Notes: generated from the sequence alone by a model not told the origin. A stretch of DNA of 64,000 bases from Lachnospiraceae bacterium (GCA_910575475.1 CAJTGD010000018.1:1-64000); one strand, 5' to 3'; counted from the first letter of the stretch, positions 6,982 through 17,189 are shown. A program made the numbers and translations.

Positions 6982-8601
6982 ATGTTAAAATTTTCAGGAA
7001 AATCCGTATACAAGGGAATCGTCCTTGGTCCGGCGGCCGTATTGAAGAACAATGATTTCCAGGTGAAGCGGGAAAGGTCCGAGGATCCGGAGGCAGAGAT
7101 CGCCAGAGTAGAGGCGGCGGCGGAAAAAGCACAGGAGCAGCTCCAGAAGCTGTATGATAAAGCCGTGATCGAGGTGGGCGAAGCAAGCGCCGCCATCTTC
7201 GAGGTCCATCAGATGATGCTGGAGGACGACGATTACCGGGACGCGATCAGCAGCATGATCCGCACGGAGCAGATCAACGCGGAATATGCTGTGGCAGTGA
7301 CCGGAGACAACTTCTCCGAGATGTTCGCCAACATGGATGATGATTACATGAAGGCCAGGGCTGCGGATATCAAAGACATTTCCAACCGCCTGGTACGCAA
7401 CCTGTCCGGACAGGAGGATGTGGATTTCAGCTCCATGGAGCCGTCCATCATCATTGCGGACGACTTAAGTCCCAGCGAGACGGTGCAGATGGATAAGAGC
7501 AAGATCCTGGCATTTGTTACGGTCCATGGCTCCACCAATTCCCATACGGCAATCCTCGCGCGTATGATGAACATACCGGCACTGATCGGTGTGCCGATGA
7601 ACCTGGACGAGATCCATACCGGCCAGACCGCTATCGTGGACGGTTTCAAAGCGGAGGTGGTATTCGACCCGACAGAAGAGCTGTGCCGGGAGACACAAAG
7701 CCGGATGCAAGAGGAGCAGGAGAAGGCAGAGCTTCTGCAGACTTTGAAAGGGAAGGAAAATGTGACCCTTTCCGGTAAAAAGATCAATATCTATGCAAAT
7801 ATCGGAAGCGTCGGCGACGTGGGATATGTATTGGAAAATGACGCGGGAGGCATCGGCCTCTTCCGAAGCGAGTTCCTGTATCTGGGTCGGAATGATTTTC
7901 CGACGGAGGAGGAGCAGTTCCAAGCATACCGGCAGGTGGTACAGACCATGGCAGGCAAGAAGGTCATCATCCGGACGCTGGATATCGGCGCGGATAAGCA
8001 GGCGGATTATCTGAACCTGGGAAATGAAGACAATCCGGCCCTGGGCTACCGGGCGATCCGCATCTGCTTAAAGCAGCCGGACATTTTCAAGACACAGCTC
8101 CGTGCTCTATTGCGGGCGGCAGCATACGGCAACCTTTCCATCATGTATCCGATGATCATTTCCACAGAGGAAGTGCAGCAGATCTACAGCATCGTGGATG
8201 AAGTGGAATGCGAGCTCAACGACGCGGGAATCCCATACAAGATACCGGAGCAGGGCATCATGATCGAGACACCGGCCTCTGTTATGATCAGCGACGAGCT
8301 GGCGGAGATGGTAGATTTCTTCAGTATCGGAACCAACGATCTGACCCAGTATACGCTGGCCATTGACCGTCAGAATGAAAAGCTGGATGATTTTTACAAT
8401 CCTCACCACAAGGCGATCCTTCGGATGATCCAGATGGTTGTGGATAATGCCCATAAGCATGGAAAATGGGCAGGCATCTGCGGCGAGCTGGGAGCGGATC
8501 TGGAGCTGACTCAGGAATTTGTACGGATGGGGCTGGATGAGCTTTCCGTTGCGCCCTCCATGATCCTCAAGGTCAGAAAAAATGTCAGAGAAATGGAATA
8601 G
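6982..8601 (+). CDS. ptsI: PTS enzyme I (phosphoenolpyruvate-protein phosphotransferase)
   Basis: Enzyme I takes phosphate from phosphoenolpyruvate and passes it to HPr. At 539 residues it is slightly shorter than the 570-residue average. The N-terminal HPr-binding and swivel domains contain the phosphorylated histidine in the GSTNSHTAILARMMNIPALIG segment (about residues 178-196). The C-terminal TIM-barrel PEP-binding domain shows GGIGLFRSEFLYLGR, EQGIMIETPASVM, FSIGTNDLTQYTLAIDR and GICGELGAD, with the catalytic cysteine in the last motif. The start ATG lies behind AGGAGT. It forms a ptsHI unit with the preceding gene. A poorly paired T-rich stretch follows the stop, and a new promoter lies in it. 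Confidence 0.95.
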   Translation: MLKFSGKSVYKGIVLGPAAVLKNNDFQVKRERSEDPEAEIARVEAAAEKAQEQLQKLYDKAVIEVGEASAAIFEVHQMMLEDDDYRDAISSMIRTEQINAEYAVAVTGDNFSEMFANMDDDYMKARAADIKDISNRLVRNLSGQEDVDFSSMEPSIIIADDLSPSETVQMDKSKILAFVTVHGSTNSHTAILARMMNIPALIGVPMNLDEIHTGQTAIVDGFKAEVVFDPTEELCRETQSRMQEEQEKAELLQTLKGKENVTLSGKKINIYANIGSVGDVGYVLENDAGGIGLFRSEFLYLGRNDFPTEEEQFQAYRQVVQTMAGKKVIIRTLDIGADKQADYLNLGNEDNPALGYRAIRICLKQPDIFKTQLRALLRAAAYGNLSIMYPMIISTEEVQQIYSIVDEVECELNDAGIPYKIPEQGIMIETPASVMISDELAEMVDFFSIGTNDLTQYTLAIDRQNEKLDDFYNPHHKAILRMIQMVVDNAHKHGKWAGICGELGADLELTQEFVRMGLDELSVAPSMILKVRKNVREME

Positions 8602-8623
8602 TGAACCGCAGCAATATTTGTTC

Positions 8624-8652
8624 TTGCTTTTTTTAGCCGTATTGAGTATAGT
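8624..8652 (+). promoter_or_regulatory. putative promoter for tilS-hpt-ftsH
   Basis: TTGCTT (8624-8629) and TATAGT (8647-8652) are spaced by 17 bases and end 24 bases before the tilS ATG. The element falls in the only gap between ptsI and the tilS operon. The -35 box is imperfect. Confidence 0.45.
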
Positions 8653-8676
8653 ATACCCGAAAGGCTGAGGGATATT

Positions 8677-10173
8677 ATGGAAAAAGTAAGGGCATATATA
8701 GAAAAACAGCATATGATCTCGGCAGAAGATCATATTATAGCAGGTATATCGGGAGGAGCAGACTCGGTATGCCTGTTTTTCGTGCTTCTGGATCTTCGGG
8801 ACCGGATGGGGATTTCCTTTACGGCAGTCCACGTCAATCATGGCCTGCGGGGGGAAGCGGCGAACCGGGATGAGGAGTTTGTGCGGGAGCTGTGCGGACA
8901 ATATGGCATTCCTCTGGAAGTTTTTCGGGTGGATTTGGAATCAATTTCCAAAAAAAGGAAACAATCTCTTGAGGAGTGTGGCAGAAACATCCGCCGGGAA
9001 GCCTTTGAGCAGATCCGGGAAAGGTGCGGGGGAACGAAGATCGCCCTGGCGCATCATCAGAATGACAATGCGGAGACACTCCTGTGGAACCTGGCAAGAG
9101 GGACCGGACTGACAGGACTGGGCGGGATCCGGCCTGTCAACGGGAGGTACATCCGTCCGCTGCTCTGCCTGGACCGAAATGAGATCGAGGATCTCCTGAG
9201 ACAAAGGGGGCAGGGGTACTGCACGGACGATACCAACGGCGATACAGAGTATACACGCAATAAGCTGCGGCATCTGGTGATCCCTGTTCTGGAAAAGGAG
9301 GTCAATTTTCAGGCTGTCCGGCATATGAATGAAGTAATGGAACAGCTCCGGGAAGTCCGGGATTATATGGAGCTGCGCGCGGAGGAAGCATTTCGGGAAT
9401 ATGTCAAGATCCAGGCTGCGCCGGGACATTTCCTGATCACAAAGGAGCTTCGGGAAAAAGAACCGGATATCCTCTGTACGATGGTGATCCAAAAGGCTAT
9501 GGAGCTGGCGGCGGGGCAGATGCGGGATGTAGGCAGGATCCATATCCGCGGGGTTCTGGGCCTGTTTCAGAAGCAGTCCGGCAGGAGCCTGGACCTTCCC
9601 CTTTTCATACGTGCGGTCCGTACTTACGAAGGGGTGGAATTGTACCGGAAGCAGGAAAACAAAGCAGATGCTTTGCCTGAGTCTTCCGGAAGGGCTGAGG
9701 AAGCTTTGCGTGCCGACGGAGACGGAAGTCCGGATACACGCAGGCTGCCAAAGGGGCAAAACCCTGGATATCCGCTGCGGATTCCGGGGGAGACCTGCCT
9801 TCGGAATATGGGGCTGACCATCCGATGCAGGATTTTCCCGAAAACAATGTGCTTTTCTATGGAGGAAATCCCACAAAAAGAGTACACGAAATGGTTTGAT
9901 TATGATATAATAGAAACAGCGCTCTGTATCAGGACGAGACAGGGCGGCGATCAGATTACCATTGATCGGGCGGGACACCGCCAGAAATTAAAATCCTGGT
10001 TCATCAATGAGAAGATACCTGCGGGAGAGAGGGACACCATTCCCTGCATCGCGTCCGGCAGTCAGATCCTGTGGATCCTGGGGCACCGCATGAGCAGCGC
10101 GTACCAGGTCACGGGCCAGACAGAGCGGATCCTGCAGATCGAAGTTGTGAAAGAGGATCAAAAAGAAGTATGA
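8677..10173 (+). CDS. tilS: tRNA(Ile)-lysidine synthase TilS
   Basis: TilS modifies cytidine-34 of the CAU tRNA-Ile to lysidine, so that it reads AUA and is charged with isoleucine. The 498-residue protein has the PP-loop SGGADS at 25-30, the VHVNHGLRGEAANRDEEFV motif, and ALAHHQNDNAETLLWNLARGTGLTGLGGI, all typical. The C-terminal substrate-binding domain includes IRTRQGGDQITIDRAGHRQKLKSWFINEKIP. A linker at about 325-370 is poorly conserved. The gene is the first of a conserved tilS-hpt-ftsH cluster. Confidence 0.95.
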   Translation: MEKVRAYIEKQHMISAEDHIIAGISGGADSVCLFFVLLDLRDRMGISFTAVHVNHGLRGEAANRDEEFVRELCGQYGIPLEVFRVDLESISKKRKQSLEECGRNIRREAFEQIRERCGGTKIALAHHQNDNAETLLWNLARGTGLTGLGGIRPVNGRYIRPLLCLDRNEIEDLLRQRGQGYCTDDTNGDTEYTRNKLRHLVIPVLEKEVNFQAVRHMNEVMEQLREVRDYMELRAEEAFREYVKIQAAPGHFLITKELREKEPDILCTMVIQKAMELAAGQMRDVGRIHIRGVLGLFQKQSGRSLDLPLFIRAVRTYEGVELYRKQENKADALPESSGRAEEALRADGDGSPDTRRLPKGQNPGYPLRIPGETCLRNMGLTIRCRIFPKTMCFSMEEIPQKEYTKWFDYDIIETALCIRTRQGGDQITIDRAGHRQKLKSWFINEKIPAGERDTIPCIASGSQILWILGHRMSSAYQVTGQTERILQIEVVKEDQKEV

Positions 10174-10241
10174 GAGCAAATGAAGCTTAAGGAGTAAAAA
10201 ATAAGTACTCAAAAGAGAACATGCATTACGGAGGAAAAAAG

Positions 10242-10766
10242 ATGGCGGAGACAATTCGGGAACTGATATCAGAGCAGGACGTAGACAAGAGGATCGAAGA
10301 ATTAGGCCAGGAGATCAGCAGGGATTATGCGGGCAAGAGCATTCATCTGATCTGCATATTAAAGGGCGGCGCGTTTTTCATGTGCGAGCTGGCGAAGCGG
10401 ATCACGCTTCCGGTGTCGATTGATTTTATGTACGTGAGCAGCTATGGAGACGCAACCTCCTCCAGCGGCAATATTAAGATCAAAAAGGATCTGGATGAAT
10501 CCGTGGAAGGCAAGGATGTGCTGATCGTAGAGGACATCATTGATTCGGGGCGGACCCTGTTTTTCCTGACGAGAGAACTGGAAAAGCGGGGAGCGAAGAG
10601 CATCCGTCTGTGCACGCTGCTGGATAAGCCGGACCGCAGGGTTGTGGAAGTCAGGACCGATTATGTCGGTTTTCAGATCCCGGACGAATTTGTTGTAGGC
10701 TACGGTCTCGATTATGCGCAGAAATACCGTACGCTGCCGTACATCGGTGTGGTAGAGGGAGTATAA
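10242..10766 (+). CDS. hpt: hypoxanthine phosphoribosyltransferase
   Basis: The enzyme salvages hypoxanthine (and usually guanine) with PRPP. The 174-residue type I phosphoribosyltransferase has the PRPP-binding loop [14 protein letters not shown], the LKGGAFF motif near the N-terminus and the [12 protein letters not shown] motif near the C-terminus. An ATG at 10221 is in frame, but GGAGG lies 7 bases before the ATG at 10242 and the protein family begins here, so I chose 10242. It sits between tilS and ftsH, the usual order in Firmicutes. Confidence 0.94.
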   Translation: MAETIRELISEQDVDKRIEELGQEISRDYAGKSIHLICILKGGAFFMCELAKRITLPVSIDFMYVSSYGDATSSSGNIKIKKDLDESVEGKDVLIVEDIIDSGRTLFFLTRELEKRGAKSIRLCTLLDKPDRRVVEVRTDYVGFQIPDEFVVGYGLDYAQKYRTLPYIGVVEGV

Positions 10767-10788
10767 AGTTGGGAAGGAGCAGAAACCA

Positions 10789-12687
10789 TTGAATAACAAT
10801 AACAAGTACAGGACAATGAGCGGTGCCAGTGTCGTCATGTTTATTGCCATCGTGTTTTTTGCACTTTGGTTTACAGGACAGATGCAGCAGCGCGACCAGG
10901 AGATGACGTATGCGCGTTTTGAACAGGAATTGAAGGACGGCAACGTGACGGGAGCCATTATCAACCAGAGCAGGTCCGTGCCCACCGGAACCGTGACCGT
11001 GACGCTGAACAATCCCCGGTCATCCAGGATCGTATACGTGTCGGACGTGAATGAAGTCCAGGAACTTCTGAAAAAGTATAATGTGAAGGATTATCAGCTT
11101 CTGAAGGTGCAGGAGGACACCATGTTCACCACGGTCGTGGTGCCGGTTCTGATCACCATGGCAGGCGTACTTTTGATCTTTATGCTGATGAACCGGCAGG
11201 GAGGCGGGGGCGCCAACGCCAAGGCGATGAACTTCGGCAAAAGCCGCGCGCGCCTGAACAGCCCGGCGGACAAGCAGGTGACATTTGCCGAGGTGGCAGG
11301 ACTGAAGGAAGAAAAGGAAGAACTGGAAGAGATCGTAGACTTTCTGAAGGCTCCGAAGAAATATATCCAGGTAGGGGCCAGGATCCCGAAGGGAGTCCTT
11401 TTGGAGGGACCTCCGGGAACCGGCAAGACGCTGCTCGCCAAGGCCATCGCCGGAGAGGCCGGAGTGCCGTTTTTCAGTATTTCCGGTTCCGATTTTGTGG
11501 AAATGTTCGTGGGCGTAGGCGCGTCCCGTGTGCGCGACCTGTTCCAGGATGCTAAGAAAAACGCTCCCTGCATTATCTTTATCGATGAGATCGACGCCGT
11601 GGCAAGGCGCCGCGGGAGCGGGCTCGGCGGCGGACATGACGAGAGAGAGCAGACATTGAACCAGCTCCTGGTGGAGATGGACGGATTCGGGGTCAATGAA
11701 GGGATCATCGTGATGGCGGCGACCAACCGCAAGGATATCCTGGATCCCGCGATCCTTCGGCCGGGACGTTTCGACCGGAACGTGATCGTAGGCCGTCCGG
11801 ATGTGGGCGGTCGGGAAGAGATCCTGAAGGTCCATGCGAAAAACAAGCCTCTGGGCGATGATGTGGACCTCAAGCAGATCGCGCAGACCACCGCGGGATT
11901 TACCGGGGCGGACCTGGAAAACCTGCTGAATGAAGCTGCGATACTTGCAGCCAGGGACAACCGGATCTTTCTGCAGCAGAAGGATATCCGCCATGCATTT
12001 GTAAAGGTCGGGATCGGACCGGAGAAGAAGAGCCGTATCGTATCGGAGAAGGAGAGAAGGATCACAGCCTATCATGAGGCGGGACATGCGATCCTGTTTC
12101 ACGTACTGCCGGACGTAGGGCCGGTCTACAGTGTGTCGATCGTACCCACCGGGGCGGCAGGAGGCTATACGATGCCCCTTCCGGAGCGGGACGACATGTT
12201 CAATACAAAAGGGCATATGCTGCAGCAGATCACCGTATCACTGGGCGGACGCGTGGCAGAGGAAGAGATCTTCGACGACATCACCACCGGGGCCTCTCAG
12301 GATATCCGCCAGGCGACAGCAATCGCAAAGTCCATGATCACCAAGTTCGGCATGTCCGAGCGCCTCGGCCTGATCAACTATGACAATGACAGCGACGAGG
12401 TATTCATCGGAAGGGACTTCGGCCATACCTCCAGAGGGTACGGCGAGAAGATCGCAGGCACCATTGATGAAGAGGTGAAGAGGATCATTGATGAGTGCTA
12501 TAACCGGGCAAGGGGGCTTTTGCAGGAGTACCATTCCGTATTGGACGCATGCGCGAAGCTGCTTCTTGAGAAGGAAAAGATATCACGGAAAGAATTTGAA
12601 GCGCTTTTTGACAAGTCTTCCGCGGAGAATATGGATGTCCTGGATATGGACGGGATCCATTCTGACGTATATCCTGCGGGAATCTGA
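10789..12687 (+). CDS. ftsH: ATP-dependent zinc metalloprotease FtsH
   Basis: FtsH is a hexameric membrane protease that degrades misfolded membrane proteins and selected regulators. The 632-residue protein has an N-terminal membrane segment (about 12-29), an extracytoplasmic domain, a second membrane segment (about 105-130), an AAA+ domain with Walker A GPPGTGKT at 207-214, Walker [10 protein letters not shown] and the second region of homology ([17 protein letters not shown]), and the zinc site HEAGH at 429-433. Translation starts at TTG 10789, 9 bases after GGAAGGAG. The C-terminal tail is short. No terminator is evident in the 129 bases before the next gene. Confidence 0.96.
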   Translation: MNNNNKYRTMSGASVVMFIAIVFFALWFTGQMQQRDQEMTYARFEQELKDGNVTGAIINQSRSVPTGTVTVTLNNPRSSRIVYVSDVNEVQELLKKYNVKDYQLLKVQEDTMFTTVVVPVLITMAGVLLIFMLMNRQGGGGANAKAMNFGKSRARLNSPADKQVTFAEVAGLKEEKEELEEIVDFLKAPKKYIQVGARIPKGVLLEGPPGTGKTLLAKAIAGEAGVPFFSISGSDFVEMFVGVGASRVRDLFQDAKKNAPCIIFIDEIDAVARRRGSGLGGGHDEREQTLNQLLVEMDGFGVNEGIIVMAATNRKDILDPAILRPGRFDRNVIVGRPDVGGREEILKVHAKNKPLGDDVDLKQIAQTTAGFTGADLENLLNEAAILAARDNRIFLQQKDIRHAFVKVGIGPEKKSRIVSEKERRITAYHEAGHAILFHVLPDVGPVYSVSIVPTGAAGGYTMPLPERDDMFNTKGHMLQQITVSLGGRVAEEEIFDDITTGASQDIRQATAIAKSMITKFGMSERLGLINYDNDSDEVFIGRDFGHTSRGYGEKIAGTIDEEVKRIIDECYNRARGLLQEYHSVLDACAKLLLEKEKISRKEFEALFDKSSAENMDVLDMDGIHSDVYPAGI

Positions 12688-12816
12688 AAAAAGTAACAGA
12701 TCAGGCTATTTGGATGTAGTTCCTAAATTTGGGGAGGGAATGACAGACATACCGGATGTGAGTGCATAGGCAACAATTGGAGAAGGCAGGCACAGTGTTA
12801 TTTAAGGGGGTAGAAA

Positions 12817-15072
12817 ATGCAATCACAGTTTTTTAAATCTTGGAAAAAAAGTATGCGATGGCCAAAGGGTGACTTCAGACAGGAAAAGCATGAAATTGGA
12901 GAGGAGCATCAGAATCAGGAAGCAGACATAGAACGAAAAGAAGAAAAGCCAGAGGCCGTTATCAAAACAGAGGAAAATACGGAAGAGGTCTGTGAACCGA
13001 TCAAACAAAAAGGAGATTTCAGGATGTGCAGAGACGCATTGTTCTGTGATGGGACTTCTTCCTATGTGATACCGCCCGAGCCTGCGGAAGGGCAGAGGAT
13101 CAGGCTGCGTTTCCGTACGGCCCGGAATAATGTCAGTACGGTCCTTTTGGTGGCGGACTCCGGAATCTATCAGATGGAACGGGTACTCACACGCGGCGTA
13201 TTTGATTATTACGAGATCAGCTGGAAGCTTGGCAGTGAAACTTTTTCTTACTATTTTGAGATCCACTGCGGAGATGAGGTCTGTTATTATGACCGTACCG
13301 GTGTATCGGACGAGATCAAGCCGCATTATTCGTTCCGGATCGTACCGGGATTTTCCACACCGAACTGGGCAAAAGGCGCCGTCATGTATCAGATTTTTGT
13401 GGACCGCTTTTATAATGGAAATCCGGAAAATGACGTCAGGGACCGGGAATATATCTATATCGGCGAGCCTGTCAGAAAGGTGGACGACTGGAACGAACTG
13501 CCCCACGCCATGGATGTGCGCAGATTTTACGGAGGCGACCTCCAGGGCGTGATGGAAAAGCTGGATTATCTGCAGGAGCTGGGCGTGGAGGTGATCTACT
13601 TCAATCCGCTGTTTGTATCGCCTTCCAACCATAAATATGATATCCAGGATTACGATTATATTGACCCGCATCTTGGACTCATCATTCAGGACGGAGACCA
13701 GGCGCTGCCGGACGGAGCCGAGGATAATACGAACGCGGAATTGTATAAAAAGCGTGTCGGAGACCTGAAAAATCTGAAAGCAAGCAACGAACTGTTTATC
13801 CGGCTGGTAGAAGAGATCCACCGCCGGGGTATGCGGGTGATCCTTGACGGAGTATTTAACCACTGCGGTTCCTTCAATAAATGGATGGACCGGGAGAGGA
13901 TCTATGAGAATCAGGAAGGCTATGAGAAGGGCGCGTTTATCAGCAAGGACAGCCCATACCGGAGCTTTTTCCATTTTCATGATAATGCAGATGACGCGTG
14001 GCCGTACAATGCAAGCTACGATGGATGGTGGGGGAATGATACCCTGCCGAAGATGAACTATGAGGATTCCCGGAAGCTGGAAGATTATATTATGGCGATC
14101 GGCAGGAAATGGGTGTCTCCGCCTTATAACGTAGACGGATGGCGGCTGGATGTGGCGGCGGACTTAGGCCATACCAATGAGTATAACCATGCCTTCTGGA
14201 AACGGTTCCGCAAAGAGATCAAAGGGGTTCGGCCGGATGCGCTCATCCTGGCGGAGCATTACGGCGATCCTGCGGAATGGCTGCAGGGGGACGAGTGGGA
14301 CAGCATCATGAACTATGATGCGTTTATGGAACCGCTGACCTGGTTTCTGACCGGGATGGAAAAGCACAGCGACGAATACAGGCCGGATTTATTAGGAAAC
14401 GCGGATTATTTTGTCAATACGATGAATCATTTCATGTCCTGTATGCAGACGTCGTCTCTGCAGACAGCGATGAACGAGCTTTCCAATCATGACCACTCCC
14501 GTTTTCTGACACGGACCAACCAGGTGGCAGGCCGTCTGGGCGGCATGGATCACAGAGCCGCCGAGGAGGGAGTCAGCCTTGCGGTCATGTCGGAAGCGGT
14601 TGCGGTGCAGATGACCTGGGTCGGAGCGCCTACGGTATACTACGGAGATGAGGCAGGTCTGTGCGGATTTACGGATCCGGACAGCAGGAGACCGTACCCA
14701 TGGGGAAAAGAGAACCGGCGGATGATAGAGTTCCATCGGGAAATGATCAAGATACATAAGAATGAGCGGCCGCTTCGTACAGGATCCTTACGGATGCTGT
14801 ACTGGGAGAAGGATGTGCTGGCGTACGGAAGGTTTCAGGGTGATGAGCAGGTAGTTGTGATCCTGAACAACAGTGAGAGCCTTCGGGAGGTCACTGTCCC
14901 GGTATGGATGGCGGAAGTGCCTGTTACCGGAAGGATGAAACGGCTGATTTATTCCTATGAAGATGGTTTTACAACAAAAAAGGATGAATACATTATTCAT
15001 AAAGGAGAAATCGTAGTGAATATGGGGCGCCACTCCGTACTTATTGCGAAAACAAAACGGGCAGACGGATGA
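12817..15072 (+). CDS. GH13 alpha-glucan hydrolase (neopullulanase/cyclomaltodextrinase type)
   Basis: This is a GH13 enzyme acting on alpha-1,4 (and possibly alpha-1,6) glucans or cyclodextrins. In the 751-residue reading the order is: a highly charged extension (1-69), a CBM34-like beta domain (about 70-180), the catalytic barrel starting at GAVMYQIFVDRFYNG, and a C-terminal beta domain. The catalytic triad is seen as Asp445 (DGWRLD), Glu480 (LAEHYGD) and Asp559 (SNHDHSRF). Two starts are possible: ATG 12817 behind AAGGGGG, and ATG 13024 behind AAAGGAG at 9-base spacing. The latter begins exactly where relatives begin (MCRDALFCDGT) and would give 682 residues. No signal peptide is visible, so the enzyme is probably intracellular. 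Confidence 0.88.
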   Translation: MQSQFFKSWKKSMRWPKGDFRQEKHEIGEEHQNQEADIERKEEKPEAVIKTEENTEEVCEPIKQKGDFRMCRDALFCDGTSSYVIPPEPAEGQRIRLRFRTARNNVSTVLLVADSGIYQMERVLTRGVFDYYEISWKLGSETFSYYFEIHCGDEVCYYDRTGVSDEIKPHYSFRIVPGFSTPNWAKGAVMYQIFVDRFYNGNPENDVRDREYIYIGEPVRKVDDWNELPHAMDVRRFYGGDLQGVMEKLDYLQELGVEVIYFNPLFVSPSNHKYDIQDYDYIDPHLGLIIQDGDQALPDGAEDNTNAELYKKRVGDLKNLKASNELFIRLVEEIHRRGMRVILDGVFNHCGSFNKWMDRERIYENQEGYEKGAFISKDSPYRSFFHFHDNADDAWPYNASYDGWWGNDTLPKMNYEDSRKLEDYIMAIGRKWVSPPYNVDGWRLDVAADLGHTNEYNHAFWKRFRKEIKGVRPDALILAEHYGDPAEWLQGDEWDSIMNYDAFMEPLTWFLTGMEKHSDEYRPDLLGNADYFVNTMNHFMSCMQTSSLQTAMNELSNHDHSRFLTRTNQVAGRLGGMDHRAAEEGVSLAVMSEAVAVQMTWVGAPTVYYGDEAGLCGFTDPDSRRPYPWGKENRRMIEFHREMIKIHKNERPLRTGSLRMLYWEKDVLAYGRFQGDEQVVVILNNSESLREVTVPVWMAEVPVTGRMKRLIYSYEDGFTTKKDEYIIHKGEIVVNMGRHSVLIAKTKRADG

Positions 15073-15084
15073 TCTGCCCATTTT
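15059..15084 (+). terminator. short terminator hairpin overlapping the GH13 stop codon
   Basis: GGGCAGA (15059-15065) and TCTGCCC (15073-15079) form a 7-bp stem with the stop codon in the 7-base loop, followed by ATTTTC. The U-tract is short, so termination may be partial. Confidence 0.5.
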
Positions 15085-15085
15085 C

Positions 15086-15141
15086 ATATCAATGTATGCG
15101 GAAAGGCTGTCGATATCAGGGGGGGATATCAATGTATGCGG
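15086..15141. repeat. 16-base direct repeat between the GH13 and GH2 genes
   Basis: ATATCAATGTATGCGG occurs at 15086-15101 and again at 15126-15141, exactly 40 bases apart, with further GATATC sequences between and beside the copies. It lies just upstream of the GH2 gene. It could be a pair of regulator sites or a small duplication. Confidence 0.6.
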
Positions 15142-15195
15142 GCTGCCGGCGGCAGACTTTTCGTATTGGCGAATTTGTGGAGAGGAGGGAAGTAT

Positions 15196-17142
15196 ATGGA
15201 GCAGTTATATACACGTTGGGGAAAGGCACTTGACCCAAATGACATTTTGCAGGAGTATCCGCGCCCTCTGCTGAGACGGGAGAGTTATGTCAATCTGAAT
15301 GGATACTGGGATTATGCATTTACAAAGAAATTTAAAAAACCGGAAACCTATGACGGCAGGATTCTGGTGCCGTTTTCGCCCGAAAGTGTGCTTTCCGGGG
15401 TAGAACGGCAGCTTAAGCCGGATGAGTATCTGTGGTACCGCCGACAGTTTGACTGTTCTATGCCGAATGACGGTACGCGCCTCATCCTTCACTTCGGCGC
15501 CGTGGACCAGGCATGCAGGGTATATGTAAATGGAAAAGAGGCCGCCAGGCATGCGGGAGGATATCTCCCCTTTTCCGCGGACATCACGAAGTACCTACGC
15601 TGCGGAAGGCTTCCGTCAATGCCGGAGGAAACCGCTCCAAGGACAGGAGCAGGACCGTCCGGCGTCTGTCCTGGAGCAGAGGAGCCTGCCAGATCTGAAA
15701 TGCAGAATGAGATCGTGGTTGCGGTCAAGGATCTGAGCGATACCTCTTACCACGCAAAGGGGAAACAGAAGCTGAAAAAGGGCGGCATGTTCTATACTGC
15801 CCAGAGCGGCATCTGGCAGACCGTCTGGATGGAGTACGTGCCGGAGAACTATATAGAGGAGCTGATCACAGAGCCGGAGCTGGATCAAAAACGGGTCCGG
15901 ATTTTTGTCAGGTCACAGAATACGGCGCCTGTCACGATCCGGATCCAGGCGCCGCGCATCCATGCATCGGCCGATGAGAAGGCATGGGAGCCATCCAAAC
16001 GGACGGAAGAGCAGCACACGGAAGCAGCGCGTATCCGTCATCCGGAACCAATGCAGACGCAGGCATCCGGACAGCTCACGGCTTCGGCCGGTGCGGAGCG
16101 GCCTTCGATGACAGCGGAAATTTCCGGCATGTCCAATGCGTATCTTGAAATTCCGATTCCGGAGGTCTGTCCGTGGACCTGCGAGGAACCCTGGCTCTAC
16201 GATTTTACTGTAACCATGGGGGAGGATCAGGTACGAAGCTACTTTGCTCTTCGTACATTTACTGTGGAACCGGATGCGGAAGGGATTCCCCGCATCTGCC
16301 TGAATGGAAGGGTTCAGTTCCAGAACGGCGTTCTTGACCAGGGCTACTGGCCGGACGGGCTGTATACCGCGCCCTCGGACGATGCGCTGATCTTTGATAT
16401 CCTGGAAATGAAGAAGCTGGGCTTCAACATGATCCGGAAGCATATCAAGATCGAGCCCCAGAGATGGTATTATCACTGCGACCGTCTGGGAATGGTGGTC
16501 TGGCAGGACATGGTGAACGGGGGAACCTACTACAGGCACTGGTTCGTGACCTACGCCGCGACGCTGATCTCCTGGAAAAAATGGAAGATGGCGGATATCT
16601 ATCCCCACCTGCTGTCGCGCACCCATAAGGAGGGCCGGCTGGAATTTGTCCGGGAGATGAAGGAGACGATCTGGATCCTGAAAGGACATCCCTCCATTGC
16701 GGTATGGGTGATCTTCAACGAAGGCTGGGGGCAGTTCCAGACAGAGGATATGACGAGGATCGCAAGGTCCTGCGACAGCACCCGGCTGATCGACCAGGCA
16801 AGCGGATGGTTTGACCAGAAGGGCGGGGACCTGCAGAGCGTGCATAACTATTTCTTTAAGCTGGAATTTGCGGCAGAAAAGGAGCGCGCTACCGTATTGT
16901 CGGAATTTGGAGGATATTCCCTGCGTGTTGCGGGGCACAGTGCCTGCAGCAAGCTCTATGGCTATGGAACGCATAAAACATTGGACAGCCTGAATGCCGC
17001 GTTTCAGGCGCAGATGGCAAAGGTAAAGGAGCAGATTCCAAAAGGATTGTGTGCCAGTGTTTATACACAGCTGAGCGATGTGGAAGAAGAGATGAACGGG
17101 ATTTTCACCTATGACCGGGAAATACGGAAGATAATCCCTTGA
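15196..17142 (+). CDS. GH2 family glycoside hydrolase (beta-galactosidase/glucuronidase-like)
   Basis: The protein has the GH2 layout: an N-terminal jelly-roll (LNGYWDYAFTKKF to about residue 190), an immunoglobulin-like domain, and a TIM barrel. Glu509 (FNEGWG) is the acid/base and Glu570 (LSEFGG) the nucleophile. Two low-complexity inserts, rich in Pro, Glu, Ala and Arg, interrupt the jelly-roll (about 140-155) and the Ig-like domain (about 255-295). An earlier in-frame ATG at 15136 has no ribosome site, while GGAGGG lies 6 bases before 15196, so 15196 (648 residues) is preferred. No signal peptide is seen. Sugar specificity cannot be read from the sequence. Confidence 0.87.
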   Translation: MEQLYTRWGKALDPNDILQEYPRPLLRRESYVNLNGYWDYAFTKKFKKPETYDGRILVPFSPESVLSGVERQLKPDEYLWYRRQFDCSMPNDGTRLILHFGAVDQACRVYVNGKEAARHAGGYLPFSADITKYLRCGRLPSMPEETAPRTGAGPSGVCPGAEEPARSEMQNEIVVAVKDLSDTSYHAKGKQKLKKGGMFYTAQSGIWQTVWMEYVPENYIEELITEPELDQKRVRIFVRSQNTAPVTIRIQAPRIHASADEKAWEPSKRTEEQHTEAARIRHPEPMQTQASGQLTASAGAERPSMTAEISGMSNAYLEIPIPEVCPWTCEEPWLYDFTVTMGEDQVRSYFALRTFTVEPDAEGIPRICLNGRVQFQNGVLDQGYWPDGLYTAPSDDALIFDILEMKKLGFNMIRKHIKIEPQRWYYHCDRLGMVVWQDMVNGGTYYRHWFVTYAATLISWKKWKMADIYPHLLSRTHKEGRLEFVREMKETIWILKGHPSIAVWVIFNEGWGQFQTEDMTRIARSCDSTRLIDQASGWFDQKGGDLQSVHNYFFKLEFAAEKERATVLSEFGGYSLRVAGHSACSKLYGYGTHKTLDSLNAAFQAQMAKVKEQIPKGLCASVYTQLSDVEEEMNGIFTYDREIRKIIP

Positions 17143-17167
17143 CATTTTTGGGACCGTATGCTAACAT
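17139..17167 (+). promoter_or_regulatory. promoter of the metG leader
   Basis: TTGACA (17139-17144) and TAACAT (17162-17167) are 17 bases apart. The -35 box contains the TGA stop codon of the preceding GH2 gene. The T-box leader begins just downstream. Confidence 0.7.
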
Positions 17168-17189
17168 TTCAAAACAGGTAAAAGAATAA

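Noticed and set aside
11020-12216. Long open frame on the minus strand opposite ftsH
   Set aside because: It mirrors a strongly conserved coding gene, has no family motifs, and arises from GC-rich third positions. Similar antisense frames opposite the GH2 gene (15913-17145), metG and tilS were rejected for the same reason.
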